Source: Chitinophagaceae bacterium
GTDB taxonomy: Bacteria > Bacteroidota > Bacteroidia > Chitinophagales > Chitinophagaceae
NCBI GenBank assembly: GCA_019638595.1
Contig: JAHBTJ010000017.1
Coordinates: 109,353 to 173,352, forward strand
Length of the DNA: 64,000 bases
Direction: 5' to 3'
Position numbers and translations under genes: made by a program. Below the pieces are notes generated by a model, which saw nothing but the letters and a program-made list of their open reading frames with translations, was not told the origin of the DNA and did not search any database. Within the stretch, counting starts at the first letter, position 1. Each line of letters begins with the position of its first letter. Shown piece by piece: positions 1-9,250 of the stretch.

Positions 1-190
1 TAACGGATCTCATTTCTCTTTATTAGGGGAAGGAGGTGATTTACAAAGTAATAGCCTGAAATTTGGAAGAATTTCAAAAGGGTACCCAATTAAAAATTAT
101 AACATTATACTACATAGGAAACGCAGGATCTAAAAACGGGTGCAAAAAAACTTTCAATGTTGCAACAAAAATCAAGCCAACACAGCCCTT
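1..190. other. Left edge, no gene seen
   Basis: No convincing coding frame. The stretch is AT-rich, lies downstream of the minus-strand PurF-like gene, and shows no clear terminator. Confidence 0.4.
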
Positions 191-2038
191 TTAGTATCCC
201 CGAACATTTTTTCCTTCCATATAATTTATAAATGCCTTATTAACAACCTTGTTTCCACCGGGTGTGGGATAGTTACCGGTAAAATACCAGTCGCCGGTAT
301 TGGTTGGGCATGAATCGTGCAGATCCTCAATGGTTTGGTATATAACATCAATATGGATGTTTACGTCGGGCGGGGTGATGAGCTGTGCGATCTTTTTAGA
401 GATAGTTTCGGCAGTAAAAGGTTTATATACCTGGCGCACAACATTTTCGGTATGCAACTGGTTGTTCCGCTCCAGTTCCCGGCAACGATCGTACAGATCC
501 TGCAGCAGCCCCTCCATTTTATTCTCTTTAATGAGCCCGATCGCCGCCTGAAAAGCAATAAAATCGCCCATCTTGCTCATATCAATTCCATAACAATCAG
601 GATACCGTATCTGAGGGGCCGAAGAAAGGATAATTACTCTTTTAGGTTCCAGCCTTGATAACATCCGTACAATGCTTTCCCGAAGCGTGGTTCCTCTTAC
701 AATAGAATCGTCAATCACCACCACCGTATCTTCCTTACGCTTAATAGAACCGTAAGTAATATCGTATACGTGCTGCACCAGTTCATTACGGCTTACGTCT
801 TCGGTAATGAATGTGCGCATCTTCACGTCCTTATTGGCAATTTTTTCCACCCTTATACGGCGGTTGACCATTTCCGCCAGCTTCTCGGCATCAAAATCCT
901 TATCCCACGAACGGATGCGCTCAACCTTTACTTTATTCAGGTAATCTTCCATCCCCTTCAGCAAGCCATAAAAGGCTATTTCAGCAGTATTGGGTATAAA
1001 GGAAAAAACAGTATTTTTTAAATCGTAGTTAATGGACTTTAAAACCGCATCACTCAGGTGGTTGCCGAGGGCTATCCGTTCGCGGTATATTTTCTCGTCG
1101 TTACCCCTTGAAAAATAGATCCGTTCAAAACTACAGGCACGCCTTTCTTTAGGCTCAATTATCTGCTCCACCTGGTAACTGCCGTCGGCTCTTACAATAA
1201 GGGCATGTCCCGGCATAAGCTCTATCACTTCTTTTTCGCTTACATTGAACGTTGTCCGGATGGCAGCCCTTTCAGATGCCGCCACTATAATATCATCACT
1301 TACATAGTAATAAGACGGGCGAATGCCATGGGCATCCCGCATCACAAAACTATCTCCATTGCCTATCAGCCCTCCTACATGAAAGCCGCCGTCAAAAAGC
1401 TTTACCGATTTCTTCAACACATTTACAATATCCAGCCTGTCGGGGTGCAGCTCATCTTCTTTCACCAAAAAATGATGAACCACTTCCATCATGGCCGCAA
1501 GATCGCTTTGCTTTTGAAATGTTCCCGGCTCTATATTTACAAGCGAAAAAAGCTCTTCGGTATTAACCAGGTTAAAATTACCTGCCAATGCAAGGTTAAG
1601 GGCAGGTATAGTATGGCATTTTATGAACGGGTGGCAAAATTCAACATTGTTTTTTCCCTGGGTTCCATAACGCAAATGCCCCAGCAAAAGTTCTCCCATA
1701 AAGCGGAGATGCCCCTTCATAAGCCCCGGATGCTTCTTTATGTCCGGTTGATATTTTTCCAGCTCGGCCAGCTCTTCAGATACCTGCCGGAAAAGGTCTG
1801 CAATAGCCATGGTTTGAATACTCCTGATGCGATGCATGAAAGGATAACCCGGCTCCGTATCAAGCTTTACTGCGGCAATCCCGGCCCCATCCTGCCCCCG
1901 GTTGTGTTGCTTTTCCATTAACAGATACAGCTTGTTTAAGCCGTACATTACCGTACCATACTTTTGCTGGTAATATGAAAAGGGCTTTCTAAGTCTTATG
2001 AATGCCAGACCGCATTCATGTTTTATAGGATCGCTCAT
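191..2038 (-). CDS. Amidophosphoribosyltransferase-family protein (PurF paralogue)
   Basis: 615-residue class II glutamine amidotransferase fused to a type I phosphoribosyltransferase, the architecture of PurF, which makes phosphoribosylamine in purine synthesis. I chose the ATG at 2038 because it gives MSDPIKHECG, leaving the nucleophile Cys9 behind a short cleavable leader as in B. subtilis-type PurF. The upstream in-frame extension looks untranslated. Other signatures are NRGQDGAG, HLRYGTQG and the PRPP loop VVVIDDSIVRGTT. It is over 100 residues longer than ordinary PurF (about 470-505), with extra sequence between the two domains. Bacteroidota often carry such a long paralogue, so whether it does the housekeeping reaction cannot be told here. 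Family certain, exact role less so. Confidence 0.85.
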   Translation of the reverse strand: MSDPIKHECGLAFIRLRKPFSYYQQKYGTVMYGLNKLYLLMEKQHNRGQDGAGIAAVKLDTEPGYPFMHRIRSIQTMAIADLFRQVSEELAELEKYQPDIKKHPGLMKGHLRFMGELLLGHLRYGTQGKNNVEFCHPFIKCHTIPALNLALAGNFNLVNTEELFSLVNIEPGTFQKQSDLAAMMEVVHHFLVKEDELHPDRLDIVNVLKKSVKLFDGGFHVGGLIGNGDSFVMRDAHGIRPSYYYVSDDIIVAASERAAIRTTFNVSEKEVIELMPGHALIVRADGSYQVEQIIEPKERRACSFERIYFSRGNDEKIYRERIALGNHLSDAVLKSINYDLKNTVFSFIPNTAEIAFYGLLKGMEDYLNKVKVERIRSWDKDFDAEKLAEMVNRRIRVEKIANKDVKMRTFITEDVSRNELVQHVYDITYGSIKRKEDTVVVIDDSIVRGTTLRESIVRMLSRLEPKRVIILSSAPQIRYPDCYGIDMSKMGDFIAFQAAIGLIKENKMEGLLQDLYDRCRELERNNQLHTENVVRQVYKPFTAETISKKIAQLITPPDVNIHIDVIYQTIEDLHDSCPTNTGDWYFTGNYPTPGGNKVVNKAFINYMEGKNVRGY

Positions 2039-2096
2039 GAAGAGGTTTAAAAAAGAAGTCGCAAAGTTACGTTGTTTACACTTAGAAAAAGCAAAT

Positions 2097-2127
2097 AAAA
2101 AAACCCGCTGAATCATTACAACGGGTT
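2097..2127 (-). terminator. Rho-independent terminator
   Basis: On the minus strand AACCCG, a 14-nt loop, CGGGTT and then a T-run (plus-strand As 2097-2103). It ends the 2179-2817 gene before the PurF paralogue. Confidence 0.65.
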
Positions 2128-2178
2128 ACAATTACAGGCTGCCTTTCATAGTGACGCTATAAAAAGCGCCAGTTTAAA

Positions 2179-2817
2179 CTAACTATTTCGTTTAGCTTTT
2201 AGTTGTTCAAGCATTTTCCGCTGGTTTTCAACGTCCTGGCTCTGGGTTTGCTGCTTCTGCTTGTTCGATTCCAGGTCTTCCTGCAGTCCTTTGATCTTTT
2301 TTTCGAGCGAAGCCTGCTCTTTTACCAGGTCGTCATACTTTTTTTCCGCCTTTTTGGTGGCTTCTTCCTGGGCTAAAATATCCTGTTCCAGCTTATAAGC
2401 TACAGACTGGGAACTGACCTGCGCGTAAAAGCCATCTGAGGTTAACATAGTGCCGGCAAGCGGAACGGGTGTAGCATGCTCATTGGGTTTGCTTGTAAAA
2501 AAATGAACTACACTCACGTCTTTTTCTTTCCTGCTTTTCCTGTCTACCTTTATATACAGGTCACAACGCTCATCGCTGATCTCGGCATTATCAACATCCT
2601 TAAAAGTGAGCCAGCCCTTGCTTTCTTTAGGCTTATATCCCATTTTGGCCATTTTGTTCTTAATAGCCTGCTCAACAATATCAGACTCATTGTTGATCTC
2701 CATTTTCTTTACGGTACGTTTAATTCCGCTGAATTCAATTTCACCTTCACTAACCTGGGCAATTGAAAAGGGGGAGTGGAATAGAAATGCAAAAAGTAGT
2801 AGAAAAAAAACTCTCAT
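2179..2817 (-). CDS. Exported protein with C-terminal coiled coil, unknown function
   Basis: 212 residues from the ATG at 2817 (the longer frame starts at a non-ATG codon). Residues 1-21 form a clear signal peptide ending near SIAQ. A small alpha/beta-looking region follows. From about residue 140 the protein is a charged heptad-rich coiled coil (EEATKKAEKKYDDLVKEQ and on). I recognise no catalytic motif. The export signal and coiled coil suggest a periplasmic scaffold or envelope-associated protein, but this is inference. It is transcribed alone and has its own terminator. Confidence 0.65.
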   Translation of the reverse strand: MRVFFLLLFAFLFHSPFSIAQVSEGEIEFSGIKRTVKKMEINNESDIVEQAIKNKMAKMGYKPKESKGWLTFKDVDNAEISDERCDLYIKVDRKSRKEKDVSVVHFFTSKPNEHATPVPLAGTMLTSDGFYAQVSSQSVAYKLEQDILAQEEATKKAEKKYDDLVKEQASLEKKIKGLQEDLESNKQKQQTQSQDVENQRKMLEQLKAKRNS

Positions 2818-2946
2818 CGCAATAGTTTTTGATACAGACGATAAGGTAATTAAAAATGGTTGCATATATCAAAAAAAATATTCAAAAACTCTTTCGGCAC
2901 AGTACATTACCTTTATTTCTGAACTTAATTTTGTTGTTTAAACATT

Positions 2947-4455
2947 TTGTTTTTGGCAGGCATTAAACAATTAGCAGGACAAACCCTTTGGTATGGAGTA
3001 AGCAGTATTGTACCAAGATTGCTCAACTATTTACTTACCCCCTATCTTACCCTCAAGCTTTCGGGCGCCAGCTATGGCGATATGACCCTGGTATACGCGT
3101 TGATCTCTTTCCTGTTCATTATTTATACTTACGGATTAGAAACCGCCTATTTCAGGTTCAGTCAAAAAAAAGAATACGAGGCAGACCTTTATAATACCAG
3201 CAGCGTTTCCATTATAACATCTACCATTATTTTAAGCGTAGGGTTATGGTTCTTTGTTCAACCACTGGCAACCCTTACCAACGTGCCGGAGCACCCGGAG
3301 TATATTAAGATCGCCATTTTAATTGTAGCGTTCGATACGCTGGCCGTTATACCCTTTGCAAAGCTGAGGCAGGCGGGGCGGCCTGTCAAATACGCGGTGG
3401 TGCGCATTTCGGCAGTGCTGCTTAATATAGGCGTATTATACTTCTTTCTGTCTGTAAGTCCCAGGCTTGCCAGGTCAAATCCCAATAGTGTTTTTACCGT
3501 TATCAGCAATAGCAATTTTGAAACTGCCTATGTTATTATCTCCAACGCGCTGATGTCGCTGTTCACCCTGGTGCTTTTATGGAAGGAATTCCAGGCTTTC
3601 CGCTGGCGGTTCAATCCGGCACTCTGGAAAGAGATCATGATCTACTCTTCGCCTATGCTTATTGTTGGGTTTGGCGGTATGATCAATGAAACGCTCGATC
3701 GCATTATGCTGGGCTGGTGGGGCATACCTGTTGCGGGCGGCAGCATTAAAGACGATATAGGCACCTATGGCGCGTGCTATAAATTGTCTATTTTAATATC
3801 CCTGTCTATCCAGGCTTTCCGCCTGGGCGCAGAACCCTTTTTTTTCAAGCAGGCCTCCGGCGAAAACCCACAACGGGTATATGCCCGGGTAATGAAGTTT
3901 TTTGTGATCATACTGTGCCTGATGTTTTTATTTGTAGCGCTTTACCTGGATGTTTGGAAGCATTTCATACAGAATAAATCCATGTGGGCCGGACTAAAAG
4001 TAGTGCCGGTTTTATTGCTTGCCAACATGTTCCTCGGCATCTACTACAATCTTTCCGTTTGGTATAAAATAACCAACAAAATAAGCTCCGGCGCATGGAT
4101 CACCATAGCCGGAACAATTATTACCATCCTAATCAACTATATTTTTATACCTAAATACAGTTATGTGGCAAGCGCCTGGGCTACTTTTTTCTGCTATCTT
4201 ACTATGATGGTTAGTTGCTATGTTTGGGGGCAAAAGGAATACCCGGTACCCTATGCCTGGAAAAAACTGCTGGCATATATTGTAATTGCAGTGCTGCTGT
4301 ATTTCTTACATACATGGCTTACCGCTTTGTGGACCAACGAAATGTTCAGCTATATACTGGCTACCCTTATATTATTTGCCTTCGGAATATTTGTGCTGAG
4401 AGTTGAAAAAAAAGAGTTTCAAAAAATGCCTGTTATTGGCAAATACATCCGGTAA
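2947..4455 (+). CDS. Polysaccharide/lipid-linked oligosaccharide flippase (MATE/Wzx superfamily)
   Basis: About 500 residues with 12-14 hydrophobic segments and the N-terminal IKQLAGQTLWYG signature of Bacteroidota polysaccharide-export flippases. It should move an undecaprenyl-linked glycan across the inner membrane. There is no ATG near the start; TTG at 2947 or TTG at 2953 (leaving AGIKQLAGQ next to the start, as in relatives) must be used. It is followed after 2 nt by the HemJ homologue, so the pair is probably cotranscribed. The glycan carried cannot be inferred from the neighbours. Confidence 0.85.
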   Translation: MFLAGIKQLAGQTLWYGVSSIVPRLLNYLLTPYLTLKLSGASYGDMTLVYALISFLFIIYTYGLETAYFRFSQKKEYEADLYNTSSVSIITSTIILSVGLWFFVQPLATLTNVPEHPEYIKIAILIVAFDTLAVIPFAKLRQAGRPVKYAVVRISAVLLNIGVLYFFLSVSPRLARSNPNSVFTVISNSNFETAYVIISNALMSLFTLVLLWKEFQAFRWRFNPALWKEIMIYSSPMLIVGFGGMINETLDRIMLGWWGIPVAGGSIKDDIGTYGACYKLSILISLSIQAFRLGAEPFFFKQASGENPQRVYARVMKFFVIILCLMFLFVALYLDVWKHFIQNKSMWAGLKVVPVLLLANMFLGIYYNLSVWYKITNKISSGAWITIAGTIITILINYIFIPKYSYVASAWATFFCYLTMMVSCYVWGQKEYPVPYAWKKLLAYIVIAVLLYFLHTWLTALWTNEMFSYILATLILFAFGIFVLRVEKKEFQKMPVIGKYIR

Positions 4456-4457
4456 AC

Positions 4458-5000
4458 ATGGTTTATATCAAAGCCCTCCATATAATATTTGTAGTTACCT
4501 GGTTTGCAGGACTGTTTTACATGCCGCGGTTATTAATATACAATCGCGAAGCGCAGGACAAGCCTGAACCTGCCCGCAGCATTTTACAGGAACAGCTTAT
4601 CATTATGATGAAGCGGCTCTGGTACGGCATTACGGTACCTTCTGCCATACTAACTTTAATATTCGGACTGGCTACCATGGTAAAAAGCGGGTGGCATAAG
4701 CTACTGTTTCAGCCCGAGGGTAACTGGCTGTTACTGAAGCTCATTTTTGTATTGTTCCTTTATATTTATTTTATTATTGAACACCGCATGTTCCTGCAGC
4801 AAACAAAAGGAATATTTAAACAAAGCTCGCAACAGTTACGTATATGGAATGAAATAGCCACTATTTTTTTAATAGCCATTGTAATGCTGGTGGTGGTAAA
4901 GCAAAATATGAGCGTGGTGTGGGGGCTGACTGGTTTGATATTATTTATTATTGTATTAATGAGCGCCATCAGGGTGTACAAACTGCTTCGAAAAAAATAG
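4458..5000 (+). CDS. hemJ: HemJ-type protoporphyrinogen IX oxidase
   Basis: 180-residue integral membrane protein of the HemJ family, with ALHIIFVVTWFAGLFYMPRL at the N-terminus (conserved His8, probable heme ligand) and the WLLLK segment carrying the conserved Lys. HemJ oxidises protoporphyrinogen IX to protoporphyrin IX in the penultimate step of heme synthesis in organisms lacking HemG/HemY. The family's usual length is 140-180 residues. It sits 2 nt after the flippase gene and just upstream of the heme-uptake locus, putting heme synthesis and import side by side. Confidence 0.82.
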   Translation: MVYIKALHIIFVVTWFAGLFYMPRLLIYNREAQDKPEPARSILQEQLIIMMKRLWYGITVPSAILTLIFGLATMVKSGWHKLLFQPEGNWLLLKLIFVLFLYIYFIIEHRMFLQQTKGIFKQSSQQLRIWNEIATIFLIAIVMLVVVKQNMSVVWGLTGLILFIIVLMSAIRVYKLLRKK

Positions 5001-5132
5001 GCACAGCTACGGGCGCTTTACCCTGGTAAACCAGCTTCCCTTATTGACATGGCAGGCAGCTCCTGTTGCATGCAGCGCTATAAGATTCCGCTTTTCGAAA
5101 ACGATTTTCCCGATTACAAAAAGAAGCCCGGG

Positions 5133-5171
5133 CAGGGCCGAATACCTTTGCACGTTACGTATTTCGCCCTG
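5133..5171 (+). promoter_or_regulatory. Dyad around a -7 promoter element upstream of the heme-uptake locus
   Basis: A 13-bp inverted repeat (11 of 13 paired), CAGGGCCGAATAC at 5133-5145 and GTATTTCGCCCTG at 5159-5171, flanks the Bacteroidota -7 element TACCTTTG at 5143-5150. A transcript would begin near 5157 and lead into the TonB receptor at 5203. The overlap of dyad and promoter is what an operator or a 5'-UTR hairpin would look like. Which regulator binds is unknown. Confidence 0.55.
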
Positions 5172-5202
5172 CGATTTTCCATAATAACAGGTTGTTTAAA
5201 CT

Positions 5203-7509
5203 ATGGCGTGCAGATATTCATATATTTTGTTTTTGATATTACTGGGAAATATCTCCGCATATGCCCAGCAGCAGCCGGGTGAGATCGCCGGTAAAATTTT
5301 TACCAGTGACGGGCTGCCTGCTCCTGGGATCAGCTTAACACTCAAAGACACCCGGTTTTCGGGTATTACCAACGAAACAGGAGTTTTCCGTATTAAAGCC
5401 CCTGCCGGAACTTATACGCTTGTTGTAGAATCTGTAAGCAATCAACCCGAAACAGTTACAGTGTCGGTAAAAGGTGGTTTGGTTACCAATATTCCTGCTA
5501 TTACCCTCCCGCAAAACTCAAAGCAATTACCGGAAGTGGTTGTAACGGGGCAGTATGGGGTACAGTCGCTCAAAAACTCTGTTTATAAAGTTCGGTCTAT
5601 TGGCAAAGAGCTGATACAAATGCGCAATGCAACTGACCTTGCCGGAGTATTGAACAATGAACTGGGCATTCGTTTCAGTTCAGACTTTGCTTTGGGAGAG
5701 ACTGATATTAACGTAATGGGTATGTCGGGGCAAAATGTAAAAATTTTATTAAATGGCGTACCGCTAGTAGACAGGGGAAGCATACGGCAGAGCCTGAGCC
5801 AGATTGATATCAATAGCATAGAAAAGGTTGAGATAGTGGAAGGACCTATGTCTGTAATGTACGGCACGGATGCGCTTGCAGGAGTGATCAATATCATTAC
5901 TAAAAAAAATGCTGCTAAACAAAACAACACTTACAATATTGGTGCACGAATACAAGAAGAAACTGCCGGGAGCGAATATGACCCCTTTCGAAAAAAGGGA
6001 CTGCATAACCAGAATATACATGCAGGCTGGACCCACAAATCAGGTATAAATGTAGGTGTTGGTGCCACAAGAAACAACTTTGGAGGCTGGCAGGGAACAA
6101 AAACAGGACGCCAGAAAGATTTTCGTCCCAAAGACCAGCTTTTTGCAAACGGAACAATAGGTTACCGGAATCAAAAGCTCAATACATGGTACAGGCTCGA
6201 CCTGCTTGACGAAACCATCACCATCGAAGGGCCTGTTGCTGCTGACATGGCAACAGACCAGGAATTTATTACACGCCGCTTTACTCATACAATGCAGGCC
6301 GATTGGCTTTTGAATGAAAAATTAAATTTCAATGGTAGCTTTTCTTACCAGGATTACCACCGCCGCACGCGGACAACAGATCTTGATTTATTGACCGGTA
6401 AACGCACATTAAATACACGGTTAGAAGGAGGACAGGATATGTCTGAATTCAGTACCCTGTTTTTTAGGGGAACAGCTCAATACAAAATGTCGCCAATGGT
6501 GTCATTTCAGCCTGGTATTGAAATAAAATCTGACCGGACAACCGGTCCAAGAATAACCGGGAACCCTACTATTACCGATTATTCACTATTTGCTTCTGCT
6601 GAAATAAAGCCGGTTTCATTCATTAATATTCGTCCGGGAGTTCGATTTTCAAAAAACTCGGTATACGATGCTCCGCCGGTGATCCCTTCACTTAATACTA
6701 AAATTTCGCTTAGCAAAAAAACAGATTTGCGCCTGTCCTATGGAAGAGGGTTCCGTGCACCTGCATTGCAGGAATTGTATTTTGATTTTCACGATGCCAA
6801 CCATAGCATTAACGGAAATCCTGATCTGAAAGCAGAATACTCCAACAGCTTTACAGGTTCGCTTTCTGTACTGGCAGTTGAAAAGCAACAGTTAAGATTT
6901 AATACTTCATTATCTGGATTTTATAACCATTTTAAAAACCGGATTGACATAGCCAACAATATTAATCCCTCCCGCCCTAATGAATATTATTACATTAATG
7001 TTTACCAATACAAAACAACCGGCGGTACGCTTGAAAACACTGTATACTGGAAAAAACTCCAGGCAACGCTGGGTGTGTCTTATATAGGCAGGTACAACGA
7101 TTATTTTGGAGATGGCACTTATGACGACAACAAAACGTTGCCTCAATTTGTATGGTCTCCTGAAATAAACAGCAACATACTGTATTATATTGATAAGGCC
7201 GGAATGAAATTAGGCCTGTTTTATAAATATACCGGCAAGCTCCCGCAATACCAGTTGGTTACTGCCGGCAACGGGCAACAATCTGTTGTTTTAGGAACCG
7301 TAGCAGGCTTTCACACAGCAGATTTCACTGCATCGAAAAATATAGGCAGGTATGTTATTTTAAATACCGGCGTAAAAAACATCTTTAATGTAAAACGTAT
7401 TAATAATAGTATTCAGGATACCGGGGGGGTGCATTCTTCAGGCGGGGATGTCCTAAAATCGTATGGCACTTCTTTCTTTCTCGGACTGGCTTTTAGCTGG
7501 AACAAATAA
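5203..7509 (+). CDS. hmuR: TonB-dependent outer-membrane receptor, probable heme receptor
   Basis: 768 residues: signal peptide to about residue 21 (ending AYAQ), a carboxypeptidase-regulatory-like beta domain (about 26-105), a TonB-box-like segment PEVVVTGQY, a plug domain (about 125-235, with VKILLNGVPL and the IEKVEIVEGPMSVMYG signature), then a 22-strand-type barrel ending in aromatic FSWNK. The gene family covers siderophore, vitamin and heme receptors. The heme assignment rests on the HmuY-family lipoprotein 33 bp downstream and on the heme ABC and HemS-like genes after it. ATG start at 5203. Confidence 0.85.
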   Translation: MACRYSYILFLILLGNISAYAQQQPGEIAGKIFTSDGLPAPGISLTLKDTRFSGITNETGVFRIKAPAGTYTLVVESVSNQPETVTVSVKGGLVTNIPAITLPQNSKQLPEVVVTGQYGVQSLKNSVYKVRSIGKELIQMRNATDLAGVLNNELGIRFSSDFALGETDINVMGMSGQNVKILLNGVPLVDRGSIRQSLSQIDINSIEKVEIVEGPMSVMYGTDALAGVINIITKKNAAKQNNTYNIGARIQEETAGSEYDPFRKKGLHNQNIHAGWTHKSGINVGVGATRNNFGGWQGTKTGRQKDFRPKDQLFANGTIGYRNQKLNTWYRLDLLDETITIEGPVAADMATDQEFITRRFTHTMQADWLLNEKLNFNGSFSYQDYHRRTRTTDLDLLTGKRTLNTRLEGGQDMSEFSTLFFRGTAQYKMSPMVSFQPGIEIKSDRTTGPRITGNPTITDYSLFASAEIKPVSFINIRPGVRFSKNSVYDAPPVIPSLNTKISLSKKTDLRLSYGRGFRAPALQELYFDFHDANHSINGNPDLKAEYSNSFTGSLSVLAVEKQQLRFNTSLSGFYNHFKNRIDIANNINPSRPNEYYYINVYQYKTTGGTLENTVYWKKLQATLGVSYIGRYNDYFGDGTYDDNKTLPQFVWSPEINSNILYYIDKAGMKLGLFYKYTGKLPQYQLVTAGNGQQSVVLGTVAGFHTADFTASKNIGRYVILNTGVKNIFNVKRINNSIQDTGGVHSSGGDVLKSYGTSFFLGLAFSWNK

Positions 7510-7542
7510 AGTAATTAACAACACAACAATAATTATTTGCAC

Positions 7543-8928
7543 ATGAAACAACTACAGTATTTACTGGCAATTATTTTTATGGCGGCAACGATCGTATCAT
7601 GTAAGGACAGCGATCCGCCGCTACCCGATAATCTTGCTAATTTCGAAAGCGGCGAAACCGGCATTGGTACTGATATAACAGAAAAGGAAGTAAAGATCAA
7701 TCTTTCCCGCGCAGCCACTACGGATATAACCGTAACACTGTCTTTAGAAGGTACGGGAGTAACCTACGGCACAGAGTTTACCACCACCCCGGCAGCTACC
7801 GGCAACAATATTTCTGTAGTGATCCCTTCCGGCAGTACCAGCGGATCGTTTAAAATAACTAAAAAAGATGATATTTTCCTGTCAGGAGAAGAGAAAGTGA
7901 AGTTTATAATGGTATCTGTCACATCACCTGTTCTTGTAGGCACTACCAAAGAACTTACCGTAAGCTTTTCTTCCATTGTTTCCGAAGGCTCGCAACTAAC
8001 GCTGGAAGGGAAAATTGGCCCGCAAGACTCGATATATTTCAATGCAGTATACGTTGACCTCAGCAACAATAGCCAATTGCCGGTTGGCAGAAAAACATGG
8101 AACCTGGGTTTTGAAAACGGCTCCGAATTCAGGGTCATCCTGAATCCCGGCTATCAAAGCACGGTTGCTGCCATTGACAAAACTGACCTGGCAGCTTTTG
8201 AAATTTCTGATACTACCGGCGTTGGGCTTGACCATAGTATTACAGATCCCACTAGCGCCGTATTGGTAGACTATTGGGATGGCGACCTTACTAAAACCGC
8301 CATTGCGCCTGTTTCTGCCAACGATGCTGAAAACAAGGTTTACCTGTTAAGCTTTGAAGGCAGCAAGGAAAGCGATAAATGGTATAAGCTGAAAATAACA
8401 CGAAATGGTACTGGCTATAAAATACAATATGCATTAGTTGGAGAAACTACGCTTAAAAACCTCGACGTTCCAAAGAATGACGCGTACAATTTCACTTTCG
8501 TTTCGCTCGAAACCGACAAGATTGTAGATGTTGAACCTCAAAAAGAAAAATGGGATATTATGTGGGGCTACAGCACTTATAATTCAGGGCTTGGCTCACC
8601 TTACTGGTTCCAGGACTTTGTATTATTAAACTACGTTGGCGGAGCCCAGGCGGCAGAAGTGCTGGAATCTACCGTTACTTACGATGCATTTGTAGAATCA
8701 AATATAGCAGCTATTACATTTTCCAGCACCCGCGATGCCATTGGCAGCAAATGGAGACAAGGTGCAGGCCCCTCAGGCCCCGGCACTATCAAACGCGACC
8801 GCTTTTATGTAGTAAAAGATCCTTCCGGCAATGTATACAAACTTAAGTTTGTAAGCTGGGGCGGTGGCGGCGACAGCGGTGAAAGAGGCAAACCTGTTAT
8901 TGAATACAAACTGGTGAAACAGGGATAA
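7543..8928 (+). CDS. hmuY: HmuY-family heme-binding lipoprotein with N-terminal Calx-beta-like domain
   Basis: 461 residues from the ATG at 7543. Lipobox ATIVSC predicts lipidation at Cys20. Residues about 30-135 look like a Calx-beta-type sandwich. From about 140 the protein matches the HmuY fold, recognisable in YVDLSNNSQ followed by W-N-L-G-F and later WDIMWGYSTYN. HmuY proteins capture heme and hand it to HmuR. The extra N-terminal domain makes it about twice the length of Porphyromonas HmuY. It lies 33 bp after the receptor gene, with its own terminator downstream. Confidence 0.82.
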   Translation: MKQLQYLLAIIFMAATIVSCKDSDPPLPDNLANFESGETGIGTDITEKEVKINLSRAATTDITVTLSLEGTGVTYGTEFTTTPAATGNNISVVIPSGSTSGSFKITKKDDIFLSGEEKVKFIMVSVTSPVLVGTTKELTVSFSSIVSEGSQLTLEGKIGPQDSIYFNAVYVDLSNNSQLPVGRKTWNLGFENGSEFRVILNPGYQSTVAAIDKTDLAAFEISDTTGVGLDHSITDPTSAVLVDYWDGDLTKTAIAPVSANDAENKVYLLSFEGSKESDKWYKLKITRNGTGYKIQYALVGETTLKNLDVPKNDAYNFTFVSLETDKIVDVEPQKEKWDIMWGYSTYNSGLGSPYWFQDFVLLNYVGGAQAAEVLESTVTYDAFVESNIAAITFSSTRDAIGSKWRQGAGPSGPGTIKRDRFYVVKDPSGNVYKLKFVSWGGGGDSGERGKPVIEYKLVKQG

Positions 8929-8952
8929 TTAATTTTTTAAATATGAACGAAG

Positions 8953-8980
8953 ATACCGGCTGTACTGGCCGGTATTTTTG
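8953..8980 (+). terminator. Rho-independent terminator after hmuY
   Basis: Perfect 8-bp stem ATACCGGC/GCCGGTAT with a 7-nt loop, followed by a T-run. It separates hmuRY from the ABC-transporter part of the locus. Confidence 0.8.
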
Positions 8981-8994
8981 TTGGTGGGAGGTAG

Positions 8995-9180
8995 CTATGG
9001 GCTGTTGGCAGTGAGCTATCGGTTATCAGCAATTTATAGTTTATGGTTTGTTGTTTGTGGTTACACAGTTGGCAAACCTTGCACAGACGAAGGCACAGAC
9101 CATAAACTATAAACCTCAAACCCGAAATTTGTAACCTGAACCCCTGTAACCCGCCCTCACTCCTTCCCCTTTGCGCAACT
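8995..9180. repeat. Low-complexity intergenic phrase repeat
   Basis: Degenerate words such as GAGCTATCGG, GTTTATGG, ACCATAAAC and TGTAACC recur here and in four other gaps (32.1, 35.3, 36.9 and 41.2 kb). No coding potential. It fills the gap before the heme-binding protein gene. Confidence 0.55.
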
Positions 9181-9250
9181 ATTTTTCCCGATTTAATAAA
9201 TCATTGTTGAGGTTTTACAGGATTTTTGTACCCTTAAATTTTCCACGTTG

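Noticed and set aside
30-45. AGGAGGTGAT stretch resembling an anti-Shine-Dalgarno or 16S 3' end
   Set aside because: No other 16S sequence around it; chance match.
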